From Trichomonas vaginalis G3 (lineage: Eukaryota; Parabasalia; Trichomonadida; Trichomonadidae): a DNA stretch of 64,000 nt. The stretch covers positions 36,285,896-36,349,895 of the forward strand of contig NC_067206.1 of the NCBI RefSeq assembly GCF_026262505.1. The letters are read 5' to 3'. Under the pieces are notes generated by a model. The model was not told the origin of the DNA and ran no database searches. It was given only the letters and a program-made list of their open reading frames with translations. The stretch's first letter is position 1. The number at the start of each line of letters is the position of its first letter. A program made the translations under genes and the position numbers. Below are positions 11,119 through 22,085 of the stretch, one piece after another.

Positions 11119-11870
11119 TTTTGTAAAAAAAAGTCAATAAGACAGACAAAGAAAACGTTTTGTGTATTTGTTGTTAATAAGACTCATCAGATTTATTAAG
11201 TCCAAAGTTCACAGAGATACAAATTATAAGCTGATCCTTGATAAGATATTAATTTGAAGAAATTCAGAATTTCAAATTGTAAGTCAACAAAAATAATTAT
11301 GCCATTCTGTTTTTCTTATTTGAAAAATATGATTTGTATTATGAAAAAGATCATTAGATGAAAATTTGATCTTTACAAATTTTTTTTACTCTCATGTATA
11401 TATGAAATTTATTAAAAGATGATAGTCACGTCTTATAGAAGTATCTCTTCACTTGTTATGAATGGAAATTCATTGACAACATTGAAGTGCAAATCTTGTC
11501 CATCAACACGATCAATTAAAGCATAATTCTCTTACGAATATACGCATCATAGCTATATCTATTCCTTTTCGTAAAGATATGCCTCTATTTATCTACCAAT
11601 TCGAAGAAACATTAGTGTTCTCCAACTCAAATTTTATTGTTTCTTGAAAAAAAAATCAAAATATATTGGACTTATGCTAACATTTCGTTTTACATATGCC
11701 GATCAATGATTTATTTCGTATTCAATTTTAACCCGTGAAATAGTCTATTTTGAATAGTTTACAAAAATTTGTTTGAAATTGTTGTCCCGGCCTTGTTTGG
11801 AAAATTGTGCTTTACACAATAAATATGATACTTTTTATTTTTAAAAACAATGAAGTTATTTCAATACCCA
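11119..11870. other. Intergenic region between divergent genes
   Basis: This AT-rich stretch lies between the start of the 1707-residue protein gene (minus) and purine nucleoside phosphorylase (plus). No reading frame, RNA gene or repeat was recognised apart from the initiator next to the phosphorylase ATG. Confidence 0.6.
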
Positions 11871-11884
11871 TCACTTCATTTCTT
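11871..11884 (+). promoter_or_regulatory. Initiator-type core promoter of the phosphorylase gene
   Basis: TCACTTCATTTCTT lies directly before ATG 11885. It fits the trichomonad initiator TCAYTW, with transcription expected to start at the A at 11873 and a 5' leader of about 12 nt. This is why the downstream ATG is chosen over the upstream in-frame ATG at 11807. Confidence 0.75.
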
Positions 11885-12595
11885 ATGGCAACACCCCATA
11901 ACTCTGCAAAGGTTGGCGATTTCGCTGAGACAGTTCTCATGTGCGGCGATCCACTCCGTGCCAAGCTCATTGCTGATAACTATCTTGAGAACGCTAAGCA
12001 AGTCAACTCTGTTCGTGGAATGCTTGGTTTCACAGGCACATACAAGGGCAAACCACTCTCTGTTATGGGTCATGGCATGGGTATCCCATCCATTTCCATC
12101 TACGCTGAAGAACTCTACAACGTTTACAAGGTTAAGACCATCATCCGTGTCGGCACTTGCGGCACAGTTGATCCAAATGTTCACGTCCGCGATGTCTGCA
12201 TTGTCACAGCATCTGGCACAGATTCAAATGTTAACAGAATGCGCCTTCTTGGCCACGATTTCCCAGCTACAGCCAACTTCGAAGTCGTTAGTGCCTTAGT
12301 TGAATCCGCCAAGGCTCTCAACATCCCAACACAGGTTGGAAAGGCCTACTCAACAGATATCTTCTACAGCAAGGAACAAGGATTAAATGAGGCCCTTGCT
12401 CAGTACCACTTCATTGCTGTCGAAATGGAATCTGCTGGTCTCTTCCCAATTGCTGATTACTATGGCGCAAGAGCTGGCTGCATCTGCACAGTTTCGGATC
12501 ACATCATCACACACGAGTCCGCTACACCAGAAGAGCGCCAGACATCATTCCAGAACATGATCAAGATCGCTCTTGAAGCTACATTGAAGTTATAA
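11885..12595 (+). CDS. deoD: Purine nucleoside phosphorylase, bacterial hexameric type
   Basis: The enzyme cleaves purine nucleosides with phosphate to base and ribose-1-phosphate, a salvage step essential in a parasite that cannot make purines. The 236-residue product has the family hallmarks. These are an early GDPLRAKLIA phosphate-binding segment, the strand-turn VRVGTCGTV-like motif (seen as IIRVGTCGTV), the nucleoside-binding VEMESAGLF, and the active-site Asp in VSDHI. Size and motifs match bacterial DeoD, not the trimeric eukaryotic form, so the gene is of bacterial ancestry. The start at 11885 (MATPHNSAK) is supported by the initiator 11871-11884. Its codons are richer in G/C than the neighbours, typical of a highly expressed trichomonad gene. 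Confidence 0.96.
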   Translation: MATPHNSAKVGDFAETVLMCGDPLRAKLIADNYLENAKQVNSVRGMLGFTGTYKGKPLSVMGHGMGIPSISIYAEELYNVYKVKTIIRVGTCGTVDPNVHVRDVCIVTASGTDSNVNRMRLLGHDFPATANFEVVSALVESAKALNIPTQVGKAYSTDIFYSKEQGLNEALAQYHFIAVEMESAGLFPIADYYGARAGCICTVSDHIITHESATPEERQTSFQNMIKIALEATLKL

Positions 12596-12807
12596 GGACT
12601 TATTATTATGAAAATTCGTAGTATATAGTCCTAGAATCTAAAGTATATCAATAAAAGGTCATTTATAAAAAGAATTAATTATATTTCGGATTATCCACTC
12701 TACCTGAAACCGAAATTGTGGATAAACTTTTTTTGGCAAATGTAAACTAAATTTTTGACAATTTACATTCTTTACAAAACTTTATTTTTGCGTTACATAA
12801 CTCCTTT

Positions 12808-13434
12808 ATGGTGGAAGAAGAAAAGCAGTTTATCTTAGACTCACATGAAGAAGAAGGCCTAAAACTTATTGATTCCGATGTAGTTAAGACCCTTGACTCA
12901 AGCAAAGGTAATAAAACTTCAGCTCACAAGCTTTGTTTGAATTTTTATGCAAATATCATCGGAACTCAAACAACAAAGTTCGAGCTTGAAATAATGGATG
13001 ATACAGACATATTCTATCATTACATTTTCAAATTGTCAATGGATGAATATCCTAATTATATGCAAAATAACGATTTAAGCGTTAACGATTACCAGCGTTT
13101 TGTTGAAATTGTTCGCCAATACATCAAAGAGTCTCAAGCAGGATCAGAAACATCTAAAATGATCGTTAATCACGATCCTGAAAGAGATGTTTTAATAATG
13201 TCCATACAACAGAAAAGAAAATTCAATTTTGCCGAAGTTATTCGTTTCGAACTTGTAAAGCCACCAAAAAGCTTCACAAAGAGGTGTGCTCAAGCTCGTT
13301 ATAACATAATGCGCAAAGAACTCACCAATGTCTCTAATACTCTTGAGAATACACGTGAAAACGTCAAAGCTCGTAGTGTTTCACTCAGACGCATTCTTGA
13401 TGCAAAGATTGCCAAGGATAAAGGTAATAAGTAA
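12808..13434 (+). CDS. SAS-6-like centriole/basal-body assembly protein
   Basis: This is a 208-residue protein. Residues 30-160 resemble the globular head of SAS-6 (XRCC4-like superfamily). A beta strand ends in the signature DDTDIFYHY, followed by a SMDEY segment and a VNDYQRFVEIV helix. The later strand FAEVIRFELVKPP is in the place of the second conserved head segment. A short predicted coiled coil (about residues 165-205) follows. SAS-6 forms the ninefold cartwheel of basal bodies, which flagellated trichomonads need. The coiled coil is far shorter than in typical SAS-6, so this could be a minimal paralogue or another member of the superfamily. ATG 12808 follows a CCTTT motif. The match is by eye only. 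Confidence 0.55.
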   Translation: MVEEEKQFILDSHEEEGLKLIDSDVVKTLDSSKGNKTSAHKLCLNFYANIIGTQTTKFELEIMDDTDIFYHYIFKLSMDEYPNYMQNNDLSVNDYQRFVEIVRQYIKESQAGSETSKMIVNHDPERDVLIMSIQQKRKFNFAEVIRFELVKPPKSFTKRCAQARYNIMRKELTNVSNTLENTRENVKARSVSLRRILDAKIAKDKGNK

Positions 13435-13908
13435 CTTTGCTTACAACTTTAAGAAGAAACTATGCATTACTGATTCAAGCACAGTATGTTTGTTATTCAA
13501 TTTTTGTTAAATTCAGAGACATTATAATAAAATATCAAGTTCTAATCTATTCTTTAATAATATTTTAGCATATTTAACCAATCAATGAAATATATCGATT
13601 TACTACCCTAAACTTTCTTTACAAGTATGTAAAAATAAAATAATTATTTCAATAATTGTTATTCGTTGGTTTACAAGTTCTTTTAGTTTAATTTCTTGTG
13701 CCATAGATAAGATATATAAAGTTAAAATGATTTCTGTTGATATGTTTGATTACACTATCTTCGATTAGAGCTATTTACGTTTGTAATTACATATATTGGT
13801 AATATATCACAGTAAAACCCCGCTTTCGCCAAAAATATTGAAACTAATAAATAAAAATGAGATGATTTTTTTGATAATTAATAATACCGTAAGGTTATAC
13901 TTAGAAAT
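13435..13908. other. Intergenic region between convergent genes
   Basis: This is the 3' flank of the SAS-6-like gene and of the alcohol dehydrogenase gene. It is AT-rich, with no gene or clear repeat recognised. Confidence 0.6.
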
Positions 13909-15021
13909 TTACTCGAGGTCATCATTCCATTCGATAAGAACGACTGGCTTGATGAGATCAGCTGGCTTATCTTTCATGAGCATGAGAGCATCCTCGACAT
14001 GCTCGAATCCATTGAATTCGTGTGTGATAAGCTTTGTTGGGTCGACACGGCCGTACTTGATGAGGTTGCCCATCTTCTCCATACGAAGGCGGCCACCTGG
14101 TGTGAGACCACCATGGATGAACTTGTGGCCCATACCGACACCCCATTCAACACGTGGAACATCGATGTTCTCGCCTTCTCCGAGGTAGTTGACGTTGCCG
14201 ATGATGCCACCTGGCTTCATCATCTTGACGGCCTGGGCGAATGTGTGGTTGTCACCACCAGCGATGATGACCTTGTCAACACCCTTTCCGTCTGTCATCT
14301 TGAGAACTTGCTCAACAATGTCACCGTTTCTGTAGTTGACTATATCTGTAGCGCCGTACTGGATAGCGATGTCGCAGCAGTGTGGGCGAGAGCCGACAGC
14401 GATGATGCGGGAAGCACCCATGAGAGATGCACCGCGGACGGACATGAGACCGACTGGGCCGATACCGATGACGCAAACTTGTTCGCCGAGCTTGATGTCA
14501 GCGAGTTCAGCGCCGTGGAAGCCTGTTGTCATCATATCAGAGCACATAACGCACTGGCGTGGTGTAAGGCCTTCTGGAAGCTTGGCAAGGTTAGCATCTG
14601 CTTCGTTGACATGGAAGACTTCACCGAAGACGCCGTCCTTGAAGTTGGAGAACTTCCAGCCACCGAGCATTCCGCCGGAGTGCATCGGATGGCCTGCCTG
14701 GGAAAGGGAGTCACCCCAATCTGGTGTAATGGCTGGGACGATGACCTTGTCACCAACCTTGAGTTCCTTAACGAGTTCACCGACCTTGATGATCTGGCCG
14801 ACAGCTTCGTGGCCAAGAACCATGTCGTGGCGGTCACCGATGGCACCAGCCCAGACTGTATGGATATCTGATGTGCATGGAGCAAGAGCAAGTGGGCGGA
14901 CAAGAGCATCAAGTGGGCCGCATTCTGGAATTGGCTTCTCGATCCAGCCAACGTTGCCAATGCCCTTCATGGCGAAGCCCTTGAATGTCTTTGGAACTTC
15001 GAAATGCTTTCTTTCAGCCAT
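13909..15021 (-). CDS. adh: NADP-dependent secondary alcohol dehydrogenase, zinc type
   Basis: The enzyme interconverts secondary alcohols and ketones with NADP(H) and acts in fermentative redox balance. The 370-residue product matches the Thermoanaerobacter brockii-like family. The catalytic zinc ligands are Cys in LAPCTSDIHT, His in VLGHEA and Asp in CSDMMTTG. The Rossmann motif is GIGPVGLM. GSRPHC follows the second strand, the position where this family holds the NADP 2'-phosphate. The four-Cys structural zinc loop is absent, as in the bacterial relatives. The gene is clearly richer in G and C than its neighbours, consistent with high expression. The start at 15021 is set by the initiator immediately upstream. 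The gene is probably of bacterial origin. Confidence 0.95.
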   Translation of the reverse strand: MAERKHFEVPKTFKGFAMKGIGNVGWIEKPIPECGPLDALVRPLALAPCTSDIHTVWAGAIGDRHDMVLGHEAVGQIIKVGELVKELKVGDKVIVPAITPDWGDSLSQAGHPMHSGGMLGGWKFSNFKDGVFGEVFHVNEADANLAKLPEGLTPRQCVMCSDMMTTGFHGAELADIKLGEQVCVIGIGPVGLMSVRGASLMGASRIIAVGSRPHCCDIAIQYGATDIVNYRNGDIVEQVLKMTDGKGVDKVIIAGGDNHTFAQAVKMMKPGGIIGNVNYLGEGENIDVPRVEWGVGMGHKFIHGGLTPGGRLRMEKMGNLIKYGRVDPTKLITHEFNGFEHVEDALMLMKDKPADLIKPVVLIEWNDDLE

Positions 15022-15023
15022 TC

Positions 15024-15036
15024 GAAAAAATGAACT
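15024..15036 (-). promoter_or_regulatory. Initiator-type core promoter of the alcohol dehydrogenase gene
   Basis: On the minus strand TCATTTTTTCGA precedes the ATG by a few bases. This is the trichomonad initiator TCAYTW, with the expected start at the A at 15031. Confidence 0.7.
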
Positions 15037-16365
15037 GAAATCTCAAAACGTTGAATTGAGAGGACGGTGAAGTGAAACTTTGTTTGGCTGATTTCTCACA
15101 AATATTGTTGAGAGAAAATTGCGGTTTTTCTCCACAATTGAGAACTTGGTTCATTTCTCCATCTTCACTTATTGCTCAGAATACTTATCTGAATACGATT
15201 TTAGAATTAGCATTTTATTAAATTCTCCAAAACGATGAAAGTCTTTTTCTGATGAGTTTATCGAAAATATGTATAAACTCTGTATATACTATCCATTGAG
15301 CCGTTTTGGCTGATTGGACAGAATAATTTTTGAGGGACCTCAATCAAAAGTTTGCTAATTGTGAACATTGAGATAAAAATGTGAGCTTTATAAAATATAA
15401 CTTACTGAGTCATGGATTATTATTTCATATTGTGATAAATATTGCTTTTTATCCAAAAACGATAGGAGTTTATTAATCAGACATTGAAAAATAAATATTT
15501 CATTTGAATAGCCGATTTTCTTTCGATAATTTATAAAAGTATAGAATGACTACAAAGATATACTATCAAATCTAAAACTAAATATTTGGTCGTTTCTTAT
15601 GAAATTTCATTCACAAAGTTAAAAGTTTGGAAGAACATTGTGCAATGAGTATGGTTGTCTTAATATTACATAGTTCAGATCATTTGTTAGAGCTAATTAC
15701 TAATTCACGATTTCTTTAGATCGATGAAAATGTCGGATTATCAAAAAACTTAATATCAAGGATTGTTCTTAGTTCCTTACAGAATACATCAAGAAAGGAA
15801 GAGAACAATAATGAAATGCTCTTATCAATATGAAATTAATTTTTATCAATAAAATTTTTTATTTGCTGATAACAAAAGTAACAAGCTTTTCCAATACCCT
15901 CGTTCCTCTAATTAATGTGGTGCTGAAATTATCTTACATTTTAGAAAAAAAAATTATAAACACAAGAAAATCTTGTTTTTAGATATTAATACTACGTACC
16001 AAACTTACATTCTAGATTTTTTGGATGATTTCAAAAAAAATCTTGCTCCAATCCATTAATTGATTAAGCAGATTTTATTGCATAAAATAAAAGGGAATGG
16101 TTCAAAGAATATACTTGTTTTCATCATATAGTGCTGAGATACATATGAATCACCATTCCAACTATTTCCTTTCTTGATCATAAATGTCTTTCGAATTATT
16201 TTTGGGATTCGAGGATAAATTAATGATATCCATGGTCACCAATCCAAAAAACAAATACGAAAATTATCAAATTCTATCTCTCCTTGTTAGATTTTAATTT
16301 TGTAGAAGGTCATTGAAAATATTCTGATTAGTGGGTAAATTTTAATAATAAAAAAAAAGTATTAA
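15037..16365. other. Long intergenic region
   Basis: This stretch of about 1.3 kb lies between the divergent alcohol dehydrogenase and Rab genes. It is AT-rich. No reading frame with recognisable content, no RNA gene and no clear terminal-repeat element was seen. Confidence 0.6.
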
Positions 16366-16944
16366 ATGCAACGCGAGTCCGCCTTCAAGGTGGTTCTCAT
16401 TGGTGATGCTGGTACAGGTAAGACTAGCATGCTGAATAGATTGATATCACAGCAATTTTCAGAGACAGTTCAGCCAACTGTTGGTGCCGGTTATTATACT
16501 TGGGTAACCCGCAATGGTGAGCATACAATCAAGCTTAATATATGGGATACAGCTGGTCAAGAAATGTATAAGTCAGTTGGAAGCATATATTACCGCTCAT
16601 CCCAAGCTTGTTTATTAATTGTTCCACATTCAGAAGCAGATCTTGATTATAAGAGCCTTGATGAATGGTGTGCTCGATTTAGAGAAGTTGTTGGAGAAAA
16701 GGTTCCAATTATTATTGCAGCAACAAAATACGATTTGAAAACAGAAGAATCTGAAATTAAAATACAAGAATATGCGAAACTACGTAATTTGACCGTATTT
16801 AATACATCTGCAAAAACTGGCCAAGGCGTTTTAGAACTTTTTGAATATCTCGCTTTAGAAATTTATCGTTTACGTGATACATCTGTTTTTAGAAATGTTT
16901 GCAAGTGCAGGCATTGCGAAAAATGCGAAAATTGCTGCAAATAA
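16366..16944 (+). CDS. Rab-family small GTPase
   Basis: The 192-residue GTPase has the P-loop GDAGTGKTS, a switch I segment with the conserved Thr in QPTVGAGYYT, the switch II motif WDTAGQE and the guanine-specificity motifs TKYDL and TSAKTG. The usual Asn of NKxD is replaced by Thr. The C-terminus is extremely Cys-rich (CKCRHCEKC, then CCK), a prenylation tail typical of Rab proteins, though it ends in CCK instead of CC or CxC. It should direct membrane traffic; which compartment cannot be told. ATG 16366 gives the standard short Rab N-terminus. Confidence 0.92.
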   Translation: MQRESAFKVVLIGDAGTGKTSMLNRLISQQFSETVQPTVGAGYYTWVTRNGEHTIKLNIWDTAGQEMYKSVGSIYYRSSQACLLIVPHSEADLDYKSLDEWCARFREVVGEKVPIIIAATKYDLKTEESEIKIQEYAKLRNLTVFNTSAKTGQGVLELFEYLALEIYRLRDTSVFRNVCKCRHCEKCENCCK

Positions 16945-17582
16945 TCGTTTTCAAAATATTTTCTTTGTTATTGAACCTACTACGTCATTTTAACTAACTA
17001 CATGATAATATTGATGTTTTTTCTGTTATATTATCTTTTGTTTGTTTTAAATTAAAATTGTTTTTTAAAATTTATTTCAATTACAGCTTTTCTCTCTTTG
17101 ATTATTGACATATATTCCTGAAAATCAAATAATTCTCATTTAGAATTTGGTGTTCGAAATAAATGACATTTCCCTAATTTCATGGAGAATATTTCTTGAA
17201 ATATGAGCATCAATGTTTGTGTTTCAAAAGTCAAAAAACTTGGAAATATAATGCTCATTGTTATTACTATCATTGTGATTTTACCAACGATATTTCAAAA
17301 ATTAGATTCTTATTAACTTCAATTTGCCGAGTTAACCAAAATGTTTTATGTGTATTAAGAGGATATTGGATAAGCATGTAATATCTACGCTTATTATACA
17401 AACTTGAGTTTTGATGATTATCTTGAAATTAAGAATTTAGGTTTGGAATTTTCATGTATCATCACGGCTGTATGCATATAAACAGAAGTAGAGTAGTATG
17501 GCTATCAAAAATAACCAAGTTTTATTGAAAAATACGGGTGCTACAATTTAAATTTATGCTACGGAGTTATTTTTCCGACGTT
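16945..17582. other. Intergenic region
   Basis: This AT-rich flank between the Rab gene and the Pmp-like locus has no recognisable gene. Confidence 0.55.
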
Positions 17583-17674
17583 AATTGGAAAAACCGTCGT
17601 AATTGGAAAAACCGCCCGATTGGAAAACCCGTCGCAATTGGAAAAACCGCCCGATTGGAAAAACCGTCGCAATT
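17583..17674 (+). repeat. Five-copy 17-18 bp tandem repeat
   Basis: Units AATTGGAAAAACCGTCGT, AATTGGAAAAACCGCCCG, ATTGGAAAACCCGTCGC, AATTGGAAAAACCGCCCG and ATTGGAAAAACCGTCGC run head to tail. The array ends five bases before the first ATG of the broken Pmp-like gene. Two unit types alternate (CGTCG and CGCCCG cores). It has no coding potential of note. Confidence 0.85.
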
Positions 17675-17679
17675 TTTAA

Positions 17680-20600
17680 ATGGACATAACTCTCTTACTG
17701 AATGGCACATTTAATCAACCAATTAAAGTATTTCCGAGTTATGTTCAAATAGTAAATGTATCATGCTCATATTTCAGTTACTTAACAAGACAAGAAATTG
17801 TTGTAGCTCCTATTAGCATTACTTCAAATCAGATTCATAACGTCGTAATATTTAGTTCCCTATTTCAGAATGACAAATCTTCATCATCAGGTGCATTATA
17901 CGTCCAAAGTTCTCCAAAGCAAATGCTTCAAACATTTATTGAGAAAAATTCATTTCAAAATATATATTCTTCAAACTCTTTGATCTATTATTCCTCTGGT
18001 TATAAAAACGATTTTAACAATAATCAAATACATTATTGTGCAGATCTCAATGGACATTTTCTTAACTTTGGCACCACTAACACATCAATGACATATTGTA
18101 ACTATACGCAACCAGGAAGTATTATTCAATTTATAAATATTAATGAAGCATCTCTTGATTTTTGCATTTTTTCAGACATATTAATACAAAATTATTAAGA
18201 GTTATTTTATAGTAGCGGAAAAGCAAAAATTTTAAATTCTGTTTTTTCAAGAGTTAAAATATTTAACAGGTTTCATGTATTCCACCACAAAAGAAGAACG
18301 CATAATGAAAAATTGTGAATTCATAGAAATTTCTGTATTATATCCAGGTAATTGGAGTACTTTCTTCCAAAATTTAGAACTTATTGATTGCTCTATTCTG
18401 AATGATGCAAGTGAAATTAATTCCTTATCAAACATAATAACAATCAAACCAGATCTTACACAATATAATGTTAACTTTGAACCAATCAAATTTTTTGAAA
18501 ATCAAGTAGTAAATTATCATAAAACAGAATCTAGAATTGACCTTAACACTGCTTATTTAAGTTCATGCAGTATTTCAGATTGCCAATTCCTTCATTTGAT
18601 TAGCAATCAAGCCGGTGGTGCTATAAAAATTATCACATATGAATGCTTTGTCGAAATTCATACGACAATATTTAACAATATCAGTTGTTCATCATATTTT
18701 GTTAAGGCTCCAGTCCTGCATGATTGCTGCATATAGTTAGGACGAGTATCTAACAAGGAGTAAAAATATACCAATATATTGCACATATACCAATATTTTA
18801 TAAAAATTAAATATTATCTATTTTTAAAATTTTCGAATTTGACTATATTATCGTTTTAAACATGATATATACTAACTTTACTATTTGATATATGATAAAT
18901 AATGATATTTTAAAAATTGAAAATTTGGATTTTTAAATTTGCAAAGTATATAGTATAGTAAATTCATAAATGAGTATAATGCGCCCAATTATAACAATTT
19001 TCAATCATTTGATAATTCTATGACTATGGATTTTTGTACTTCTAATTAAAATAATGTCACTTTTTAATATATTGAGTTTAAGGTTTAAATTTAATTTAAA
19101 AAATCGATTTGTTTATACATATTGGAAAGGAATTTTTTGATAGTATCTTTTGTATATTAATACATTATGACTTATACTATGTCACCATAATATAAGTTCA
19201 AATTTTTATCATGCACATCAATATAAAATTGTAATTCAAAAAACACCTACTTCTATCGTCAAAAATCTCTCAATTTGAAAAATACATCAAAAATATCAAA
19301 TTTGCAAACCTAATTCTTCGAAATACCGAAGAAGGTAGAATATACAAATAGTGTCGATAGAAACTATATAATTTTCTTTACAAATTGTCGAAGGGGAACT
19401 TAGAGTTTTTTCTTACACGTTGAATTATAAATCAAATTATTGAATGGATTTTTGGAAAATTGAATACTCAATTATCGAAAAACTGTTTTGACAAAAAGTG
19501 ATTAATACAATATTGTTGCCTATATTAAGTAATTATCATATATGATTTTTATTATCATATCAATTAATCGTGCATGAAGTTATTCTCGACGCAAAAATGG
19601 TTTTTTATAGGGGTCTTGCAAATCTAACTCTTCTTTCATATATTTTTTTAGAAGCAAACTCACTATATCAAAATAAACTTTAGTTGCATTCTAACAATTT
19701 GTCGAAGGGGAACTGAGAGTTTTTTCTTTATTATCAAGATATGACAAAAAATGTTAATATACACTTTTTTAATATTCGACATATATAGTGATAATGTAAT
19801 ATTATATGATTTTATTATATTATGATAGCATATATAAACCTTATCATATTATTAAAACTTTCACAAATCAAAAATCTTTAGATTCTGTCAAAAAGTGATT
19901 TGTCAGATTTTTTCAAAAAAACAAATAACTCATCTAGAAGAGATTGAAAATCAAGTTTACTAATAACAATATAATGTATCACTAATATGCTATAAAATGT
20001 CGTGGGCTTTTTTGATTATAAATAGTTTCACCAGTCAAAGTTGAAATTTGTCAAAATACCGAATTCTCAGATAAGATGAACTATAATAGTAATACTCAGT
20101 TTAAATATACAATACTATAGTGTATTACATAATAATATTATATACTAAAATAAAAGTATCAAAAACTCATATTGGTGGAGATATTAAAACTTTTAAAATT
20201 GAGAGGGTGGGACCGGAGCCTTAATGTTGATGGTGGTGCTATTTATTTGTCTGCTACGAAAGGCTCATTATATATCTATGAAAGTTGTTGTACAGATTGC
20301 TTTTCGTTAGATACAAATCATTTTGCGTATGCCTATATCGATGGTAATTCAGAATTTAGATTTCAATCTTCATGTTTATGCAATTGTCCTGGAAAAAACA
20401 ACCATACAGGACAATCGATGTATATTCATATGAATGCAGATATAAGCCAATGTAATTTTTCAAATAATTATCCAAGATCATATGCTGTTATTTACAATTA
20501 TAATGATTTAGAATCAACTATTCAGAATTGCTTAGTTTTTCATAATGGAATCAAAGACATATCACTAATTTCAAGCCGCAAATTAAATCTTCATCATACG

Positions 20601-20936
20601 AATTTCATTGATAACATTCTCGATAATGATAAAACATATAATTTGGTTTTGGCATCCTTTGATAAAAATCCTTATTCAGTTTATTGCCACAACAACAATA
20701 ATTTCGATGAAAGCAATCTAAAATCAGATTTAACAGTTCAAAATACTTTGAAATTTAAAGATTACTGTTATATAAAACCACCTAAGAGCTGGACCCCATT
20801 AATTCTCTCATTGACAGGTGTTATAATCATATTGTTAATAATATCAATTATTTTTGGCGTCTACTTGCATAAGCGCTACCGTAAGATCGAAAATCGTCAT
20901 GAACTTGAACGTAGTTTACAAGACGACTTTGGATAA
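17680..20936 (+). pseudogene. Pmp-like surface protein gene, split by insertion
   Basis: The gene resembles the trichomonad family related to chlamydial polymorphic membrane proteins, with short repeats carrying FxxN and GGA(I/L) motifs (GGAIKI near 18615, FNNISC near 18680, GGAIYL near 20235). The C-terminal part has one membrane segment (about 20800-20870) and a short basic/acidic tail, so this would be a type I surface protein. There are three lesions. A TAA at 18196-18198 ends the first frame. A frameshift lies between there and 18275. A TTAA-bounded element at 18702-20224 splits the rest. The two sides of the element are in the same frame if the element and one TTAA are ignored. No convincing signal peptide follows ATG 17680, so the 5' end may also be truncated. 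Confidence 0.75.
18702..20224. mobile_element. TTAA-bounded non-autonomous transposon, 1.5 kb
   Basis: TTAA occurs at both ends (18702-18705 and 20221-20224). Immediately inside are inverted ends GGCTCCAGTCC on the left and GGCTCCGGTCC on the right, read inwards. A TTAA duplication is the hallmark of piggyBac-type elements, so a non-autonomous piggyBac-like element is inferred. The interior is very AT-rich and has no transposase frame. It contains a direct repeat around GTCGAAGGGGAACT at about 19387 and 19701. The host gene on each side is in register, showing a clean insertion. Confidence 0.72.
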
Positions 20937-21350
20937 ATCTTTATTTTCATATTTTTTATATTCATTTCATACTTTCAAATTATAAACATTGCAAATATTA
21001 CATTCAAACTTTAAATTTATATATAAAGATATTAATTCTAATTGGTCAGTAAGAAATTAATAATAATTTGAATTCTATATAAGGGCTTCTATATATTTCT
21101 TGCTTTATTGGGCTGTAACAAAGTATTCATAACAGTATGGACCACAAGTGCCAAATAAAGTTTTAATACCTTCTGTTAACATTTTGATTTTTCATTTGAT
21201 GACAATATTATCCAACTGTAAAATTAGAAATATCTGATCAAAATATATATGCTAACAAATACACTGAATTTAAAAGTATCTGTTATTACCAAATATTTAC
21301 ATTTTTCAACTAGATTATTAAAAAAATTAGTTGAAAATATTTTAACAGTT
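20937..21350. other. Intergenic region
   Basis: This is the AT-rich 3' flank of the Pmp-like gene; no feature was recognised. Confidence 0.5.
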
Positions 21351-21360
21351 ATTTTGAACA

Positions 21361-21616
21361 TAGTTCAAATATCAATGAATAAGAAGAAAATGGAAACACG
21401 GTTCTTCATTGTATAGCAGATTGTAATAATAAAGAAACAGCCGTGCTTCTTATTCCACACGAACAAATACCAATAAAAGATATGAATGATGAAAATTATC
21501 AATGCAATATATTTTAAAGCTCAATTGTTTCTGATAATGCAAAAATATTAATGGCAAATAAACAAACAAAATATGATTACACAAACGAAGACTTTTATGG
21601 AATGATCAGATAAAAG
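21361..21616 (+). pseudogene. Ankyrin gene remnant
   Basis: Translated in one plus-strand frame this stretch reads NINE, a stop, ENGNTVLHCIADCNNKE, then VLLIPHEQIPIK. This is the decayed end of an ankyrin protein of the same type as that at 1-1510. Stops interrupt the frame at several places and there is no start. The bases up to 22085 hold nothing recognised. Confidence 0.6.
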
Positions 21617-22085
21617 TAAATAAAAAAGATCTTAGAGTTCAGGAAACTAAGGATGTCGGAACTGCCAAAAGCGCAAATTTTGTTCATCACGAATTGCCAA
21701 GCTTGGCAATTCTTGGATGAGCGAAGTTTTGAAAAAAAATAGTAAATTTTGCATTATTTAAGTCTGAAAGAAGCAAGAGAATGCTATATTTTAGTTTCTA
21801 TATATTTTTGAAATAAAATGGTGGCATTATTGATGATTTTTGGAAATTTGATATTTGAAATTGAATCATTTGATATTTTTGCCGAAGGATTTATGTTTTT
21901 TGTGATGTTGTGTATTAGGTTATAGCGAAACTAGAGATACTCAATGTAAACTCTTTTTAAAATAACGTACAATTGCCAAGGCAATTTTGGTTTTTTTCGC
22001 AGTGATAACCTAATACATCCTTTAAAGAGCAAACATTAAATTTTGTATCAGTAACAATGATTTCAAGAGAAAAATTATTCAAAAT

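Noticed and set aside
13999..15070. Long open frames on the plus strand opposite alcohol dehydrogenase
   Set aside because: They are shadows caused by the biased codon use of the real minus-strand gene.
17196..17381. Short frame with Cys/His-rich start after the Rab gene
   Set aside because: It is 61 codons, with no initiator and low coding character; considered chance.
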